Assembly: GCA_905479575.1 (NCBI GenBank)
Contig: CAJQNB010000050.1
Location: forward strand, 1-57,178
Length of the DNA: 57,178 bases
Direction: 5' to 3'
DNA from: an uncultured Pseudophaeobacter sp.
GTDB taxonomy: Bacteria > Pseudomonadota > Alphaproteobacteria > Rhodobacterales > Rhodobacteraceae
Part shown: positions 9,161 through 18,777 of the stretch, piece after piece
Position numbering within the stretch: the first letter of the stretch is position 1
How the letters are laid out: the number at the start of each line of letters is the position of its first letter
Position numbers and translations under genes: made by a program
Notes under the pieces: generated by a model
Seen by the model: only the letters and a program-made list of their open reading frames with translations
Databases searched by the model: none
Told to the model about the DNA's origin: nothing

Positions 9161-10542
9161 CATTGGGTCCTTTTCACACCCTACGGGTTCAACTGGCTTT
9201 GTTGGTGGTAGCGGCATTGACCGGCGCCCAGCTTATCAGCTTATGGCTTTTCGCCGATGAACGTAGCCTGGCAGTTCGGGCGGCACTTGGATTTGAGGCT
9301 GCCGGACGCGCTGCCAATGTTGCGCGTCTGATCGAGGAAGCTCCGGAAGAACTGCGCATGTCGATCTTACGTGCCGCCAATTCGCCACTTGTGCGTTTTG
9401 ACCTGGCAAAGGAGCCGATCGTGCAACACACCGACCATTCGGATGGTGGCTTGGTCGAGGGGCGCATCCGCGCCCTCCTGGATGATGGCTTTAGTCGCGA
9501 CATCCGCGTCGAACTACACGAAATTGAAGGGCAGATACTCCCGCTCCCGCATCTTTCACAAGAAATGGCCGAGATGCACATGGCGATGATGCGCGGCGAG
9601 CTTTCGGCGGTCGAGATGAACCTGTCCATTGCGATCGCGGGTGGGCGATGGCTGAATGTAGGAACCCGTTTCGAACGACCGCCCATCCAGTGGCCTGTCT
9701 ATTCGATGTTAACTTTTGCGCTGTCTGCGGCAGTGATCTTGGTCGTGGTCTTTTGGTTCCTGATGACCCGGTTGACTGGTCCATTGCGGCGACTGGTTGG
9801 GGCGGCAGACCGACTGGGACGGGGCGAAGACATTGCGGACTTGCCGATGGTTGGACCGACCGAAGTGCGTGACCTGACCTCGACTTTCAACCGCATGCAG
9901 GATCGCCTGACCCGGTTCGTGGCGGATCGAACCCGGCTGTTGGCCGCCCTGGGACATGATCTTCGATCCCCGCTTACGGCCATGCGGGTGCGGGCCGAAA
10001 TGGTTGATGACGATGAAACCCGCGACAGCCTTGTGGCCTCCGTTGAAGAAATGCAGTCCATGGTAGAAGCCACACTGACTTTTGCCCGCGGGCTTGCCGG
10101 ATCTGAGGAGCCCGAGAATGTAAACATCGGCGAGTTCCTTGAAGCTCTGAAATCGGACATGATGACACCTTTCGATCTGGAGGTGGGGCCTTCTGTTGAG
10201 GCACGGATTCGCCCTCATGCCCTGAGACGGGCTCTACGCAATGTCATCGAAAATGCTGATCGTTATGGTGGGGCGACTCGCGTTTCCCATAGGGGTCGAA
10301 CCGACGAGTTCATCATAACTGTAGATGATGATGGCCCCGGCATTCCCGCCCCGGAACTGGAACGCGTCTTTGACCCGTTTTTTCGCCTTGAGCAATCTAG
10401 GTCCCTGGAGACCGGGGGGCACGGGCTGGGCTTGTCCATCGCCAGGACGATCTTTCGCGCCCACGGCGGCGATATTTCACTTTCCAACCGAGATGAGGGG
10501 GGGCTGCGGGCGACGATCGCGATCCCTTTTGCGAACGACTAG
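9157..10542 (+). CDS. Sensor histidine kinase
   Basis: The 461-residue membrane kinase has a first transmembrane helix near residues 10-30, a periplasmic domain of roughly 150 residues containing a Met/His patch (LSQEMAEMHMAMMRG), a second helix around 190-210, a HAMP linker (RLTGPLRRLVGAADRLGRG) and a HisKA box LGHDLRSPLTAMRVRAEM with the phospho-accepting His. The ATPase domain shows NVIENADRYGG, DDDGPGIP and GHGLGLSIAR. The Met/His-rich periplasmic patch is compatible with sensing copper or silver, but that is inference from the position. Confidence 0.93.
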   Translation: MTLGPFHTLRVQLALLVVAALTGAQLISLWLFADERSLAVRAALGFEAAGRAANVARLIEEAPEELRMSILRAANSPLVRFDLAKEPIVQHTDHSDGGLVEGRIRALLDDGFSRDIRVELHEIEGQILPLPHLSQEMAEMHMAMMRGELSAVEMNLSIAIAGGRWLNVGTRFERPPIQWPVYSMLTFALSAAVILVVVFWFLMTRLTGPLRRLVGAADRLGRGEDIADLPMVGPTEVRDLTSTFNRMQDRLTRFVADRTRLLAALGHDLRSPLTAMRVRAEMVDDDETRDSLVASVEEMQSMVEATLTFARGLAGSEEPENVNIGEFLEALKSDMMTPFDLEVGPSVEARIRPHALRRALRNVIENADRYGGATRVSHRGRTDEFIITVDDDGPGIPAPELERVFDPFFRLEQSRSLETGGHGLGLSIARTIFRAHGGDISLSNRDEGGLRATIAIPFAND

Positions 10543-10561
10543 TCAATGAAAGGAGGTCAGC

Positions 10562-10882
10562 ATGACCATGAAACTCAGTTTATCGACCCTTGCGGCTTTG
10601 TTTGCCGCGAACATCGCCCATGCGGATGGCGCAGATGATTGGGGTCGGGGGTTTGGCCACATGACTTGGGGAGGAGGATACGGAATGTTTGGTGGGCTCA
10701 TGATGTTGGCTTTTTGGGGCGTGATCATCGTCCTGATCGTGATGGCGGTGCGTTGGTTCGCCGGTGACCGCCCCGGTGGAGGTGCCTCTTCGGATGCAAC
10801 GGACATCCTCAAATCCCGCTTTGCAAAGGGGGAACTGGACGAAGACGAGTTCCGCAAGCGCAAAGCTGCACTCGAAGACTGA
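10562..10882 (+). CDS. SHOCT domain membrane protein
   Basis: This 106-residue protein has a signal-like N-terminus, a Gly/Met-rich segment (MTWGGGYGMFGGLMM), a transmembrane helix (WGVIIVLIVMAVRWF) and a C-terminal SHOCT motif (ILKSRFAKGELDEDEFRKRK). SHOCT proteins are small and often found with copper and membrane-stress genes; the function is not known. A clear GGAGG lies before the ATG. It follows the histidine kinase by 19 bases and is probably in the same transcript, which ends at the hairpin at 10895-10920. Confidence 0.85.
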   Translation: MTMKLSLSTLAALFAANIAHADGADDWGRGFGHMTWGGGYGMFGGLMMLAFWGVIIVLIVMAVRWFAGDRPGGGASSDATDILKSRFAKGELDEDEFRKRKAALED

Positions 10883-10894
10883 CTTCACCGGATA

Positions 10895-10920
10895 GCTCTC
10901 ACCCTTCAGGGGGTGGGAGC
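10895..10920 (+). terminator. Hairpin between SHOCT gene and ccmF
   Basis: GCTCTCACCC and GGGTGGGAGC pair as a 10-bp stem with one G-T pair and a six-base loop. There is no T tract after it, so it may be a weak or attenuating terminator between the two-component operon and the ccm genes. Confidence 0.45.
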
Positions 10921-10952
10921 ACCCTACTTCCCCGCATCATCAGGACTGCATC

Positions 10953-12953
10953 ATGACACCCGAAATCGGCCACTTTGCCCTGGCACTCGCTTTTGCGCTG
11001 GCGTTGATCCAAAGCGTAGTCCCCTTGATCGGGGCTAATCGTGGAAAGCTGCTCTGGATGCAGTCTGCACGCGCGACCTCGATTGGACAGCTCGTATTGG
11101 TCGGGCTTGCATTCGGCGCCCTGATGCGCAGTTTCATCATTAGCGATTTTACCATGGTCAACGTGGCATCGAATTCTCATTCGCTGAAACCCATGCTCTA
11201 CAAGATTGCCGGAACCTGGGGCAGCCACGAGGGGTCTCTTTTGCTCTGGGTGTTGATCCTGACCCTGTTCGGCGCAGGCGTTTCCTTGTTTGGCTCCAAT
11301 ATACCTGATCCTTTGAAAGCCCGTACTCTCGCTGTGCAGGCGTGGATCAGCACCGGTTTCTTGTCCTTCATGCTTTTCACCTCAAACCCGTTCACCCGTG
11401 TGTTTCCGCCGCCCGCAGACGGCAATGATCTCAATCCGCTCTTGCAGGACGTGGGTCTCGCTTTGCACCCGCCGTTCCTCTACCTGGGTTATGTCGGATT
11501 CTCGATCGTCTTTTCCTTCGCGGTTGCAGCCTTGCTGGAGGGACGGGTCGATGCGGCTTGGGCTCGATGGGTTCGCCCCTGGACCCTCGCGGCCTGGATG
11601 AGCTTGACGGCCGGTATCGTGCTTGGTTCGTGGTGGGCATATTACGAACTCGGCTGGGGCGGCTGGTGGTTCTGGGACCCGGTCGAAAATGTCAGTTTCA
11701 TGCCCTGGCTGCTTGGCACTGCGCTGCTTCATTCAGCGATCGTTACCGAAAAACGCGATGCGTTCAAAAGCTGGACGATCTTGCTTGCGATCCTGACATT
11801 CTCTCTTTCCTTGTTGGGAACCTTCGTGGTCCGCTCTGGGCTTTTGACCTCGGTCCATGCCTTTGCCGTTGATCCGGAGCGTGGACTGTACATTCTGTTT
11901 CTGCTTGCCCTGTCTATCGGCGGTTCACTGGCGCTCTACGCATGGCGCGCGCCAATGATGGAAGCTGGCGGGATTTTCAAGCCGATCAGCCGCGAAGCCG
12001 GTTTGCTGGTAAACAACTTGATCCTTGGCGCAGCGACAGGAACAGTACTGTTCGGCACGCTCTACCCGTTGTTTCTTGAAGCCGTCACCGGGGAAAAGAT
12101 TTCAGTCGGTGCGCCCTTCTTCAACGCAACCTTTATCCCCATGATGCTGCCTCTCGTGCTTTTCATGGGGGTGGGCCCTTTCCTGAGTTGGAAGCGCGCC
12201 GACTTGGCAGGCGTTTTGCAACGCGTGCGGTTTGTCGCGCTGGCGTCGATCATCGCAACTCTGGTGCTTTGGTATCTTCAGGAAGGAGGGCCGCTTTTAG
12301 CGCATCTGTCGATCTTGTTGGCCACCTGGCTTTTGCTCGCAACACTACGGGAATGGGCAATGCGCATCCGGTTGTTCGATGTACCCTTTTCCGAAGCACT
12401 GCGCCGGGCCCGAAACCTGCCACGTGCGTCGCATGGAATGACAATGGCCCATGCAGGGCTTGCAGTTGCAATGTTCGGCTTTATCGGCTCAAGCGCCTGG
12501 AAGGTTGAAGAGGTTGTATTTGTGGCCCCCGGATCAACAATCGAGATTGCCGGGTTCGAAGTAACCTTTGAAGGCGTTGAACGCGTTCGTGGTCCAAACT
12601 ACTTTGCAGACCGCGGCACGCTGGATGTCACGCGAAACGGGGAGAGCATTACAACACTATTCCCTGAGAGGCGGTATTATCCGATTGCTGAAAGCTCAAC
12701 AACGGAAAGCGCAATTCGCTCCACCCTTGCAGGGGACCTCTACGCTTCGATCGCCGAACCGGCGTCAGAAGACGCAGGGCTGGGTGGCGCCTGGACCCTG
12801 CGCATTCTGCATGAACCTTTCGTCAATTTCATCTGGTTGGGAAGCACGTTTCTAATCCTGGGGGGCGCATTGTCCCTGTCAGATCGGCGGCTTCGGGTTG
12901 GCGCGCCAAAACGCACACGCGCGACCTCCGCGCTCTCAACTCCGGCGGAATAG
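10953..12953 (+). CDS. ccmF: Cytochrome c haem lyase subunit CcmF
   Basis: The 666-residue inner-membrane protein is the core of the haem lyase that attaches haem to CxxCH motifs on the periplasmic side. The family signature WWD region is intact (GWGGWWFWDPVENVSFMPWL) with many transmembrane helices and conserved His residues, and the large C-terminal periplasmic domain precedes a last helix. Length is normal for CcmF. It starts an operon ccmF-ccmG-ccmH-ccmI with two-base or overlapping junctions. ccmA-E are absent from the window, so haem delivery would depend on the chromosomal set. Confidence 0.96.
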   Translation: MTPEIGHFALALAFALALIQSVVPLIGANRGKLLWMQSARATSIGQLVLVGLAFGALMRSFIISDFTMVNVASNSHSLKPMLYKIAGTWGSHEGSLLLWVLILTLFGAGVSLFGSNIPDPLKARTLAVQAWISTGFLSFMLFTSNPFTRVFPPPADGNDLNPLLQDVGLALHPPFLYLGYVGFSIVFSFAVAALLEGRVDAAWARWVRPWTLAAWMSLTAGIVLGSWWAYYELGWGGWWFWDPVENVSFMPWLLGTALLHSAIVTEKRDAFKSWTILLAILTFSLSLLGTFVVRSGLLTSVHAFAVDPERGLYILFLLALSIGGSLALYAWRAPMMEAGGIFKPISREAGLLVNNLILGAATGTVLFGTLYPLFLEAVTGEKISVGAPFFNATFIPMMLPLVLFMGVGPFLSWKRADLAGVLQRVRFVALASIIATLVLWYLQEGGPLLAHLSILLATWLLLATLREWAMRIRLFDVPFSEALRRARNLPRASHGMTMAHAGLAVAMFGFIGSSAWKVEEVVFVAPGSTIEIAGFEVTFEGVERVRGPNYFADRGTLDVTRNGESITTLFPERRYYPIAESSTTESAIRSTLAGDLYASIAEPASEDAGLGGAWTLRILHEPFVNFIWLGSTFLILGGALSLSDRRLRVGAPKRTRATSALSTPAE

Positions 12954-12955
12954 TC

Positions 12956-13519
12956 ATGAAACGAATACTGGCATTCCTCCCACTACTGGTTGCGGTCGTT
13001 TTTGGCGGCTTTTTCCTTTGGGGTCTGAACCCGGATCGGGATCCGAACGAAGTCCCGTCCGTGTTGATCGCACAACCTGCGCCGGATTTTGAATTAGAAC
13101 CGGTTGTGGGCGTGGAAACGCCTGGCTTGTCGCGCTCGAACCTGGTTGGCACTGAAACAGCTGTTGTCTTGAATGTTTTCGCATCCTGGTGTGTGCCATG
13201 CCGTGCAGAACATGCGGTGCTGACCAGCCTGGTCGAGCGGGACGGCATCCGCCTTTTTGGCATCAGCTACAAGGACGAACCTGAGGACGCCGCACGGTGG
13301 TTGGCCGAGCTTGGAAACCCTTATGCGCGAATTGGCTCTGACATAACGGGTCGTGCTGGGATCGAGTGGGGTATTTCCGGCGTGCCGGAGACGTTCATCG
13401 TCGGCACAGATGGCACTGTGCTCTACCGGTATGTCGGCCCGGTCGTGGGAGAGGTTGCGGTCGGAAAATTTCGCGAAGCCCTGGTGCAGGCGGGCGCCTT
13501 GCTCAGAGAGGATCTGTGA
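12956..13519 (+). CDS. ccmG: Thiol:disulfide interchange protein CcmG/DsbE
   Basis: The 187-residue membrane-anchored thioredoxin keeps apocytochrome or CcmH thiols reduced for haem ligation. An N-terminal helix is followed by the FASWCVPCRAEH active site with the WCxPC-type motif and by GVPETFIVG with the cis-Pro. Length fits DsbE. It begins two bases after ccmF ends and its stop overlaps the ccmH start (TGATG). Confidence 0.95.
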   Translation: MKRILAFLPLLVAVVFGGFFLWGLNPDRDPNEVPSVLIAQPAPDFELEPVVGVETPGLSRSNLVGTETAVVLNVFASWCVPCRAEHAVLTSLVERDGIRLFGISYKDEPEDAARWLAELGNPYARIGSDITGRAGIEWGISGVPETFIVGTDGTVLYRYVGPVVGEVAVGKFREALVQAGALLREDL

Positions 13520-13992
13520 TGCTGAGACTTTTTGTTCTTCTCTTTGCGATGGCCATACCGATGGCTGCGCTGGCCGTCGAGCCTGACGAGATGCTGGATG
13601 ACCCAGTGTTGGAGGCACGCGCCCGTGAGGTGTCAAAGGGGCTTCGTTGCGTCGTGTGTCTGAACCAGGACATCGACAGTTCAAACGCAGGAGTGGCGCG
13701 GGACCTACGCTTGCTGGTCCGTGAACGCATTGTCGCCGGGGACAGCAACGACGAGGCCTTGGCCTTCATTCAGGCACGCTATGGGGACTATGTCCTGCTT
13801 AAACCTCCTTTGAACACGAGAACCTACGTCTTGTGGTTTGCGCCCCCGGCAATGCTGGTGATGGCCCTGGGCGTCGGTTTGGCGACCTTGCTGCGCAGGA
13901 GAAAAAAGCCTGTTCCGCGCGCGCTGAGTGAAGCCGAGGAACACGAAATCAAACAGTTCATCGATGACCAGAAAGCAGGAGAGAACATATGA
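13519..13992 (+). CDS. ccmH: Cytochrome c maturation protein CcmH
   Basis: The 157-residue protein has a signal peptide, the diagnostic LRCVVCLNQDI motif with the LRCxxC pair, and a C-terminal transmembrane helix (WFAPPAMLVMALGVGLATLL) followed by a short tail. It reduces or holds the CxxCH cysteines of apocytochromes with CcmG. The start at 13519 overlaps the ccmG stop; the frame is open upstream but that part is antisense to no signal and belongs to ccmG. The stop overlaps the ccmI start (ATGA). Confidence 0.95.
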   Translation: MLRLFVLLFAMAIPMAALAVEPDEMLDDPVLEARAREVSKGLRCVVCLNQDIDSSNAGVARDLRLLVRERIVAGDSNDEALAFIQARYGDYVLLKPPLNTRTYVLWFAPPAMLVMALGVGLATLLRRRKKPVPRALSEAEEHEIKQFIDDQKAGENI

Positions 13993-15149
13993 TTTTCGCA
14001 TGGATGGTGCTGTTGACTGTATTGTCGGTCGGCTTTGTTGTCTTTCCGTTGCTTTGGCAGAGACAAGTGCCGTCGGCGGCATTGGATTCAACGCCTGCAG
14101 TTCTGGTGGATCAGCTGGACGAGGTCCAACGCGACCTTGACCGACGTGTGATATCGACTTCGGAAGCCGCAGCCGCACAGCAGGAAATCAAGCGACGTAT
14201 TTTGGCCGCGGCCAGACGCGCAACATCTGGACAGGTCGCAGACAACACAAGCGGGCGGGGCACCCTTTTTCTTGCCGCATTCTTCGTGCCGCTTGTGGCC
14301 GTTGGATACTACGCCATCATGGGATCACCGGAGATTTCAAGTCTTGCCTATGCGGATCGCCAAGCCGAGCGCGCCGAACAGCAGAAAATCACCGAACTCA
14401 CGGACAAGCTCTACGCTCGCCTGACATCCGAGCCAAACGGTGGAGCATCGGAAGGTTGGATGCTGCTTGGGCAGACCTATTACCGAATGGGGGACTATAC
14501 GCAGGCTGCTGCGGCATTCGAGACTGTGGCAATTCGTGATGACGCAACCTCGGCGGCTTTCTCAATGCTGGCCGAAGCTCTGGTCAGTGCGGAACAAGGT
14601 ATCGTTACACCCAGAGCAGAAACTGCCATCGACCGGGCAATCGCGCTGGATCCGAGCAATCCTGCCGGTGTTTTCTACAAATCAATGGCATTGGCGCAGG
14701 AGGGTAAAGAGCCGGCGGCCCATGCGCTCTTATTGTCTCATCTGGAAACCGCTGACGGCTTTGCACCCTGGATGGAGGCCTTTGTCGCGCAAGCGAACCA
14801 GATTGCACAAACACTAGGACGTGACCCAATTGCTCTGACGGACTACGCCCCGATGGCCAGTGGCGGAGCGGGTCCAACAGCCGAAGACATCGCCGCAGCC
14901 GGAGAAATGAGCGCTGAAGATCGTGGGGAGTTCATCCGTTCAATGGTGAATCGACTGGCCGAACGGCTTGAGGAAAACCCTGACGATCTGGATGGGTGGT
15001 TGCAATTGGCGAACGCCTATAAGGTTCTGGGGGAGCAGAAAAATGCGGTGTCAGCTTATGAAATGGCTTCAACGCTGCTTTCCGATATTGCACCGGGTGA
15101 TCCCCGCCACCGGGTTGTCGAACAGGCCCTGTCCGAGTTGAAGGAGTGA
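13989..15149 (+). CDS. ccmI: Cytochrome c maturation protein CcmI (CycH), TPR domain
   Basis: The 386-residue protein has two N-terminal transmembrane helices (from residue 1 and around residues 92-110) enclosing a cytoplasmic coiled segment with LDEVQRDLDR, then a periplasmic TPR domain (GWMLLGQTYYRMGDYTQAAA and later DLDGWLQLANAYKVLG). This is the chaperone that binds apocytochrome C-termini. The length and two-part architecture match alphaproteobacterial CcmI. It closes the ccm operon. Confidence 0.93.
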   Translation: MIFAWMVLLTVLSVGFVVFPLLWQRQVPSAALDSTPAVLVDQLDEVQRDLDRRVISTSEAAAAQQEIKRRILAAARRATSGQVADNTSGRGTLFLAAFFVPLVAVGYYAIMGSPEISSLAYADRQAERAEQQKITELTDKLYARLTSEPNGGASEGWMLLGQTYYRMGDYTQAAAAFETVAIRDDATSAAFSMLAEALVSAEQGIVTPRAETAIDRAIALDPSNPAGVFYKSMALAQEGKEPAAHALLLSHLETADGFAPWMEAFVAQANQIAQTLGRDPIALTDYAPMASGGAGPTAEDIAAAGEMSAEDRGEFIRSMVNRLAERLEENPDDLDGWLQLANAYKVLGEQKNAVSAYEMASTLLSDIAPGDPRHRVVEQALSELKE

Positions 15150-15375
15150 CGAGCGCATTGGCGCCTCCGCGACCAGAAAGACCGCGCACGAGTCGTAACG
15201 GTGGCTGTTCAGAACCAGGTGGAACGTTTCATCCCATTGATCGAAATCGATCACGAAATCCTAGAGCGTTTTTGCGTTCCCTCAGAGGCCCACAAATGCG
15301 TTTGCCTTCACAGAAAGCACTGGTTTTCCAAAGAAAAACTGATCATTCTAAGTAGACTATCGAGAGGACCTAACA

Positions 15376-15678
15376 ATGAGAAATTTGACCTGGCTGCTGG
15401 GGGGCACAGTCTTTTTGCTCGCATCTTGTGAAACCTACGAAGGCGGTAGGCGCGTCTCTTCCGACGGGTTCATCAAGGAGCTGCCCGAGGGCGTGCTTGC
15501 GATTGCCGCGCCTTACCAGGATCTTGCAGCGGTGCGAATTGATCCGGCGGATGGGTGCTATGTCTATCGCCATGTTGGCCCGGTCGAAACGACGTTCCTT
15601 CCGTTGAGATCCATGAGAGGGCGGCCGATCTGCACCCAACTGCCAGATGCAGACACCGAAGAGGCGGCCACTGGCTAG
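15376..15678 (+). CDS. Small lipoprotein, unrecognised
   Basis: The 100-residue product starts with a lipoprotein signal ending in LLASC, so it should be lipidated at Cys19 or so. The mature part contains a Cys in DGCYVYR and a second Cys in RPICTQL, spaced about 36 residues. I do not recognise the family. A GAGAGGA ribosome site precedes the ATG. It is convergent with the L,D-transpeptidase gene downstream; the 226 bases between it and ccmI show no gene I can support. Confidence 0.65.
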   Translation: MRNLTWLLGGTVFLLASCETYEGGRRVSSDGFIKELPEGVLAIAAPYQDLAAVRIDPADGCYVYRHVGPVETTFLPLRSMRGRPICTQLPDADTEEAATG

Positions 15679-15705
15679 TCCCGTTCTGTTCGGCCAATCC
15701 ACCCT

Positions 15706-16371
15706 TCAGCTTCGTGCCGAAACCGTATCCTCAGGCGGATAAAGGTAGGCGGTCGAACCCGTCGATACATGTTCATATAGGCCATTGATATGCGCCATGA
15801 CCATGCGAACGCAGCCCGAACTGGCCCTCCCTCCAATGGATCGCGGGCTTGGTGAACCGTGGATCCGGAGGTAGGTGTCTCGATTTCCGACAAACAGATA
15901 CAACGCGCGCGACCCAAGCGGGTTTGTTGGGCCGCCATTCATTCCGTCTGCATGTCGCTCATAGAGACCTGGGTCTCGTTTAATCATGGCTGCAGTCGGG
16001 GTCCAGGTCGGCCATTTCGCTTTTCGCTTGATCGTGTAGGTACCGGGTTCGTAAAGATTCCCACGCGCAATCGCGACCCCATAGCGCATGGCGGTGCCGC
16101 CTTCACGAATATGGTACAGATATCTCGCCACAGCATCGACGTGGATGTCGCCTGGTGTCAGGCCGGGATTCGCCTCGACAAGCTGGGGCAGAAAACGCGG
16201 GTGAAACCCCCATGGGTTTGACGTTGCCGGGTCATAATCCACAGGCGTAATTTGCGCGTCCCATGCGGACCACCTTGAACGGTCAGAAGTCGGCGCGGCC
16301 CAACCGGTGCTTGCAATCGGAGCGGAAAACAGAGCGGCTGTCGAACCGATGAAGTGGCGTCTGGTCAACAT
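15706..16371 (-). CDS. L,D-transpeptidase (YkuD domain)
   Basis: The 221-residue exported enzyme has a twin-arginine-like signal (MLTRRHFIGS) and the YkuD catalytic motif HGSPSPRSIGGRASSGCVRM with the nucleophilic Cys. Such enzymes make 3-3 peptidoglycan cross-links or attach proteins to peptidoglycan. Copper inhibits L,D-transpeptidases in several bacteria, which might explain an extra copy on a copper island; this is a suggestion only. Its promoter should lie in the 233-base spacer before the ScsB-like gene, where I see nothing else. Confidence 0.9.
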   Translation of the reverse strand: MLTRRHFIGSTAALFSAPIASTGWAAPTSDRSRWSAWDAQITPVDYDPATSNPWGFHPRFLPQLVEANPGLTPGDIHVDAVARYLYHIREGGTAMRYGVAIARGNLYEPGTYTIKRKAKWPTWTPTAAMIKRDPGLYERHADGMNGGPTNPLGSRALYLFVGNRDTYLRIHGSPSPRSIGGRASSGCVRMVMAHINGLYEHVSTGSTAYLYPPEDTVSARS

Positions 16372-16604
16372 AGTTTCACAATCCTCATTTCCAGCAGTTC
16401 CTTAGACGATAGGTCACAAGGATACGTGTGATCATTCGCGAAACCAGTCACATACCTGTGAATCCAAGCTAATGTCAGCTGTCGTGGCAATACTGCAAAA
16501 GCTGCAATTTGGTATTCGTGGTCTTTTCGACGTTGTTCATTTCTATCCTTGCCGATATAGTCAATTTTTCATTCGAGCCGCTTCATAAGTCTCACGGTAC
16601 TGCT

Positions 16605-18746
16605 TCATTGTTCGGTCTCGAGAGTGCTGGATTGAATCCCAATTGCACGGGCAGATTTCAGGGCTGACAGAATAGTCTGAGAAGAAAGGATCTCGGATAA
16701 GACAATACCGTTCGGTGCCCCCGGCCCATAGATTGCATTGAAGGGAATGCCATAGCGGTTATTTGCTTCTAAATACCGCGAAATACGTTCGTCGGGGCGT
16801 GTCCAATCGGCTTGCATCGCGATCACTCCGTCACTGTTCAGGGCAGACAAAACCGGATCACGTTCCAGAACCAAGGCCTTGTTGGCCTTACAAGTCAGGC
16901 ACCAATCCGCAGTGACATCGACAAAAACCACTTCGCCTTGCGATACGCGGCGTGCAATGTCTCCACGGTCGAAAGTGATCCAATTGATCCGCCCGCCCAA
17001 CCGTTCAACCTCAGTCGAGGCCTGGCGCGCCAGAAGCTCTGCCGAAACCATAGGCAGGACGGCAAGCGGGATGACGGCCAGATTACGCAGAGCAGGGGAC
17101 AAGGGACGCCGTATCAGGACCGCAAGCAACGCGATTGAAAGGCCCGTGACCACGATCGTAGAAAGCAGGCCTGCGACGCTGGACAAAATCCACAAAAGCC
17201 AGATTGCTGTTCCAAAAAGAAGCCCTCCAAGAAACAGCTTCAACCCAACCATCCATCGCCCTGGTTTGGGTAAAACCGCCACCAGCCCGGGCACAAGGGC
17301 GATAAGAAGATATGGCAATGCAAGCCCCAACCCCAAAGCTGTGAAGACAATGATGATGTCGACACCGCGCCCGGCAAGCGCAAATGCTACCGCGGTCCCA
17401 AGGAACGGTGCCGAACAGGGGGTTGCCATGACCGCGCCGAAAAACCCGGTCGCAAAATCAGCCCCATGTCCTGAGGTTCCACCTGCGTTGGACAAGCGAG
17501 ATTGAAGTGAGGAAGGCAACGCCAACTCGAATAGACCGAACAGGTTTGCTGAGAAAACCGCGAGCACAAGAAACATCAAGGCCAAGAAGGCCGGGTTTTG
17601 AAATTGCAGCCCCCAACCAACGGCCACGCCAGACATCTGTAACACATAGAGAATAGCGGCCAGAGACCACATGAAACTCATGACGCCAGCGGCAGCGAAC
17701 AGAAAGCCAATGCGAACAGACCGCGCGCCACGCGCTTGGGTCTTAATTGCCGATGACAGTTTGATTGACAGAACCGGAAGGACACAGGGCATCACATTCA
17801 AGATCAGCCCACCCAAAAAAGCCACCAGGGCAATCCATGCCAGTTTGTCCAGACCTGGCACCAGTTGTTCAAGCCTGAATGGTGGGGCAAGGGGGGGTGA
17901 TACCAGCTGCGGAGTCAGAGTCAGGGCACGGGCTGGCCCGTCTGTCACGGTCAAAACAGGGTCGTGATACAGCTCGGCGTGAACGGTAAGGATCGGGATG
18001 CGCGCCCAAAGTCTGCGGCCCCCATCTCCAAGCCGGATGTCAGGCTTGCCTAAAGCAGTACCCGCTCCAAGCTCGGCAAAAACATCCGGTGTGCCAAATG
18101 CGGTGGCACTTTGCATTTCAAGCGTCAGGGTTGTCTGTTTCGCGTCGATTGACGCTACTGCGTCCGTTATTCCGGTTTGATCCCCTTCGGTTGGAACGCG
18201 AGACAGGAAAGTGCTTATGCGCGATGCGGAAACGGTGTCGATATCCGACCCCGAGGGAAGAGACAGTGTCAAATCGAAGGTCTGTGGGACACAGACCTCA
18301 GAACAGACCAGTAGTTTTACAGCTCCGGTAAGATCAACCGGTTCACCTGGCCGTTCCAGCGTGACCCGAAGGGGAAAAACAACGGTGTCATGATACCCGA
18401 AGTTTTCGATACCGAATGCGGTGAACCGCTCTGGGGCCGGCCAAAGCATTTCAACGCCCGCGACGTTGCTTGAACCGCTCCAATCGATCTGTGGGGGGAT
18501 GCCGACCTCGCCAGGTGAGCGCCAATAGGTTTTCCAGCCCTCCGCAAGCATCACGTCTAGACCCGCCGAAAGCGTTTCAGCGCCGGAAGGCACTCCATCC
18601 TGCACAGAGATCAGTCTGGCGGTGAGGGCTGTTGAGGAAAAGTCATCTGACGTCGCAGCTATAGCATGGCTGGTTGCCAAAAAACCTAAGCCGACGAATA
18701 GAACAAGCCTCATGCAGTAGGCGCGCAACCTCACGATTGAAAGCAT
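16605..18746 (-). CDS. scsB: ScsB/DsbD-like transmembrane thiol reductase
   Basis: The 713-residue protein has an N-terminal signal, a periplasmic DsbC/ScsB-type domain with the pair CSEVC, an eight-helix transmembrane core with the paired Cys residues in NVMPCVLPVL and ATPCSAPFLG, and a C-terminal thioredoxin domain with DWCLTCKAN. This passes electrons from cytoplasmic thioredoxin to periplasmic partners. The long N-terminal domain is closer to ScsB than to E. coli DsbD. A likely partner is the DsbA/ScsC-like protein at 23749-24480 and also CcmG. In Salmonella the scs genes confer copper tolerance, which fits the island. Confidence 0.88.
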   Translation of the reverse strand: MLSIVRLRAYCMRLVLFVGLGFLATSHAIAATSDDFSSTALTARLISVQDGVPSGAETLSAGLDVMLAEGWKTYWRSPGEVGIPPQIDWSGSSNVAGVEMLWPAPERFTAFGIENFGYHDTVVFPLRVTLERPGEPVDLTGAVKLLVCSEVCVPQTFDLTLSLPSGSDIDTVSASRISTFLSRVPTEGDQTGITDAVASIDAKQTTLTLEMQSATAFGTPDVFAELGAGTALGKPDIRLGDGGRRLWARIPILTVHAELYHDPVLTVTDGPARALTLTPQLVSPPLAPPFRLEQLVPGLDKLAWIALVAFLGGLILNVMPCVLPVLSIKLSSAIKTQARGARSVRIGFLFAAAGVMSFMWSLAAILYVLQMSGVAVGWGLQFQNPAFLALMFLVLAVFSANLFGLFELALPSSLQSRLSNAGGTSGHGADFATGFFGAVMATPCSAPFLGTAVAFALAGRGVDIIIVFTALGLGLALPYLLIALVPGLVAVLPKPGRWMVGLKLFLGGLLFGTAIWLLWILSSVAGLLSTIVVTGLSIALLAVLIRRPLSPALRNLAVIPLAVLPMVSAELLARQASTEVERLGGRINWITFDRGDIARRVSQGEVVFVDVTADWCLTCKANKALVLERDPVLSALNSDGVIAMQADWTRPDERISRYLEANNRYGIPFNAIYGPGAPNGIVLSEILSSQTILSALKSARAIGIQSSTLETEQ

Positions 18747-18777
18747 CGTCGTATCCTGATTTCCTCGATGTCATTTC

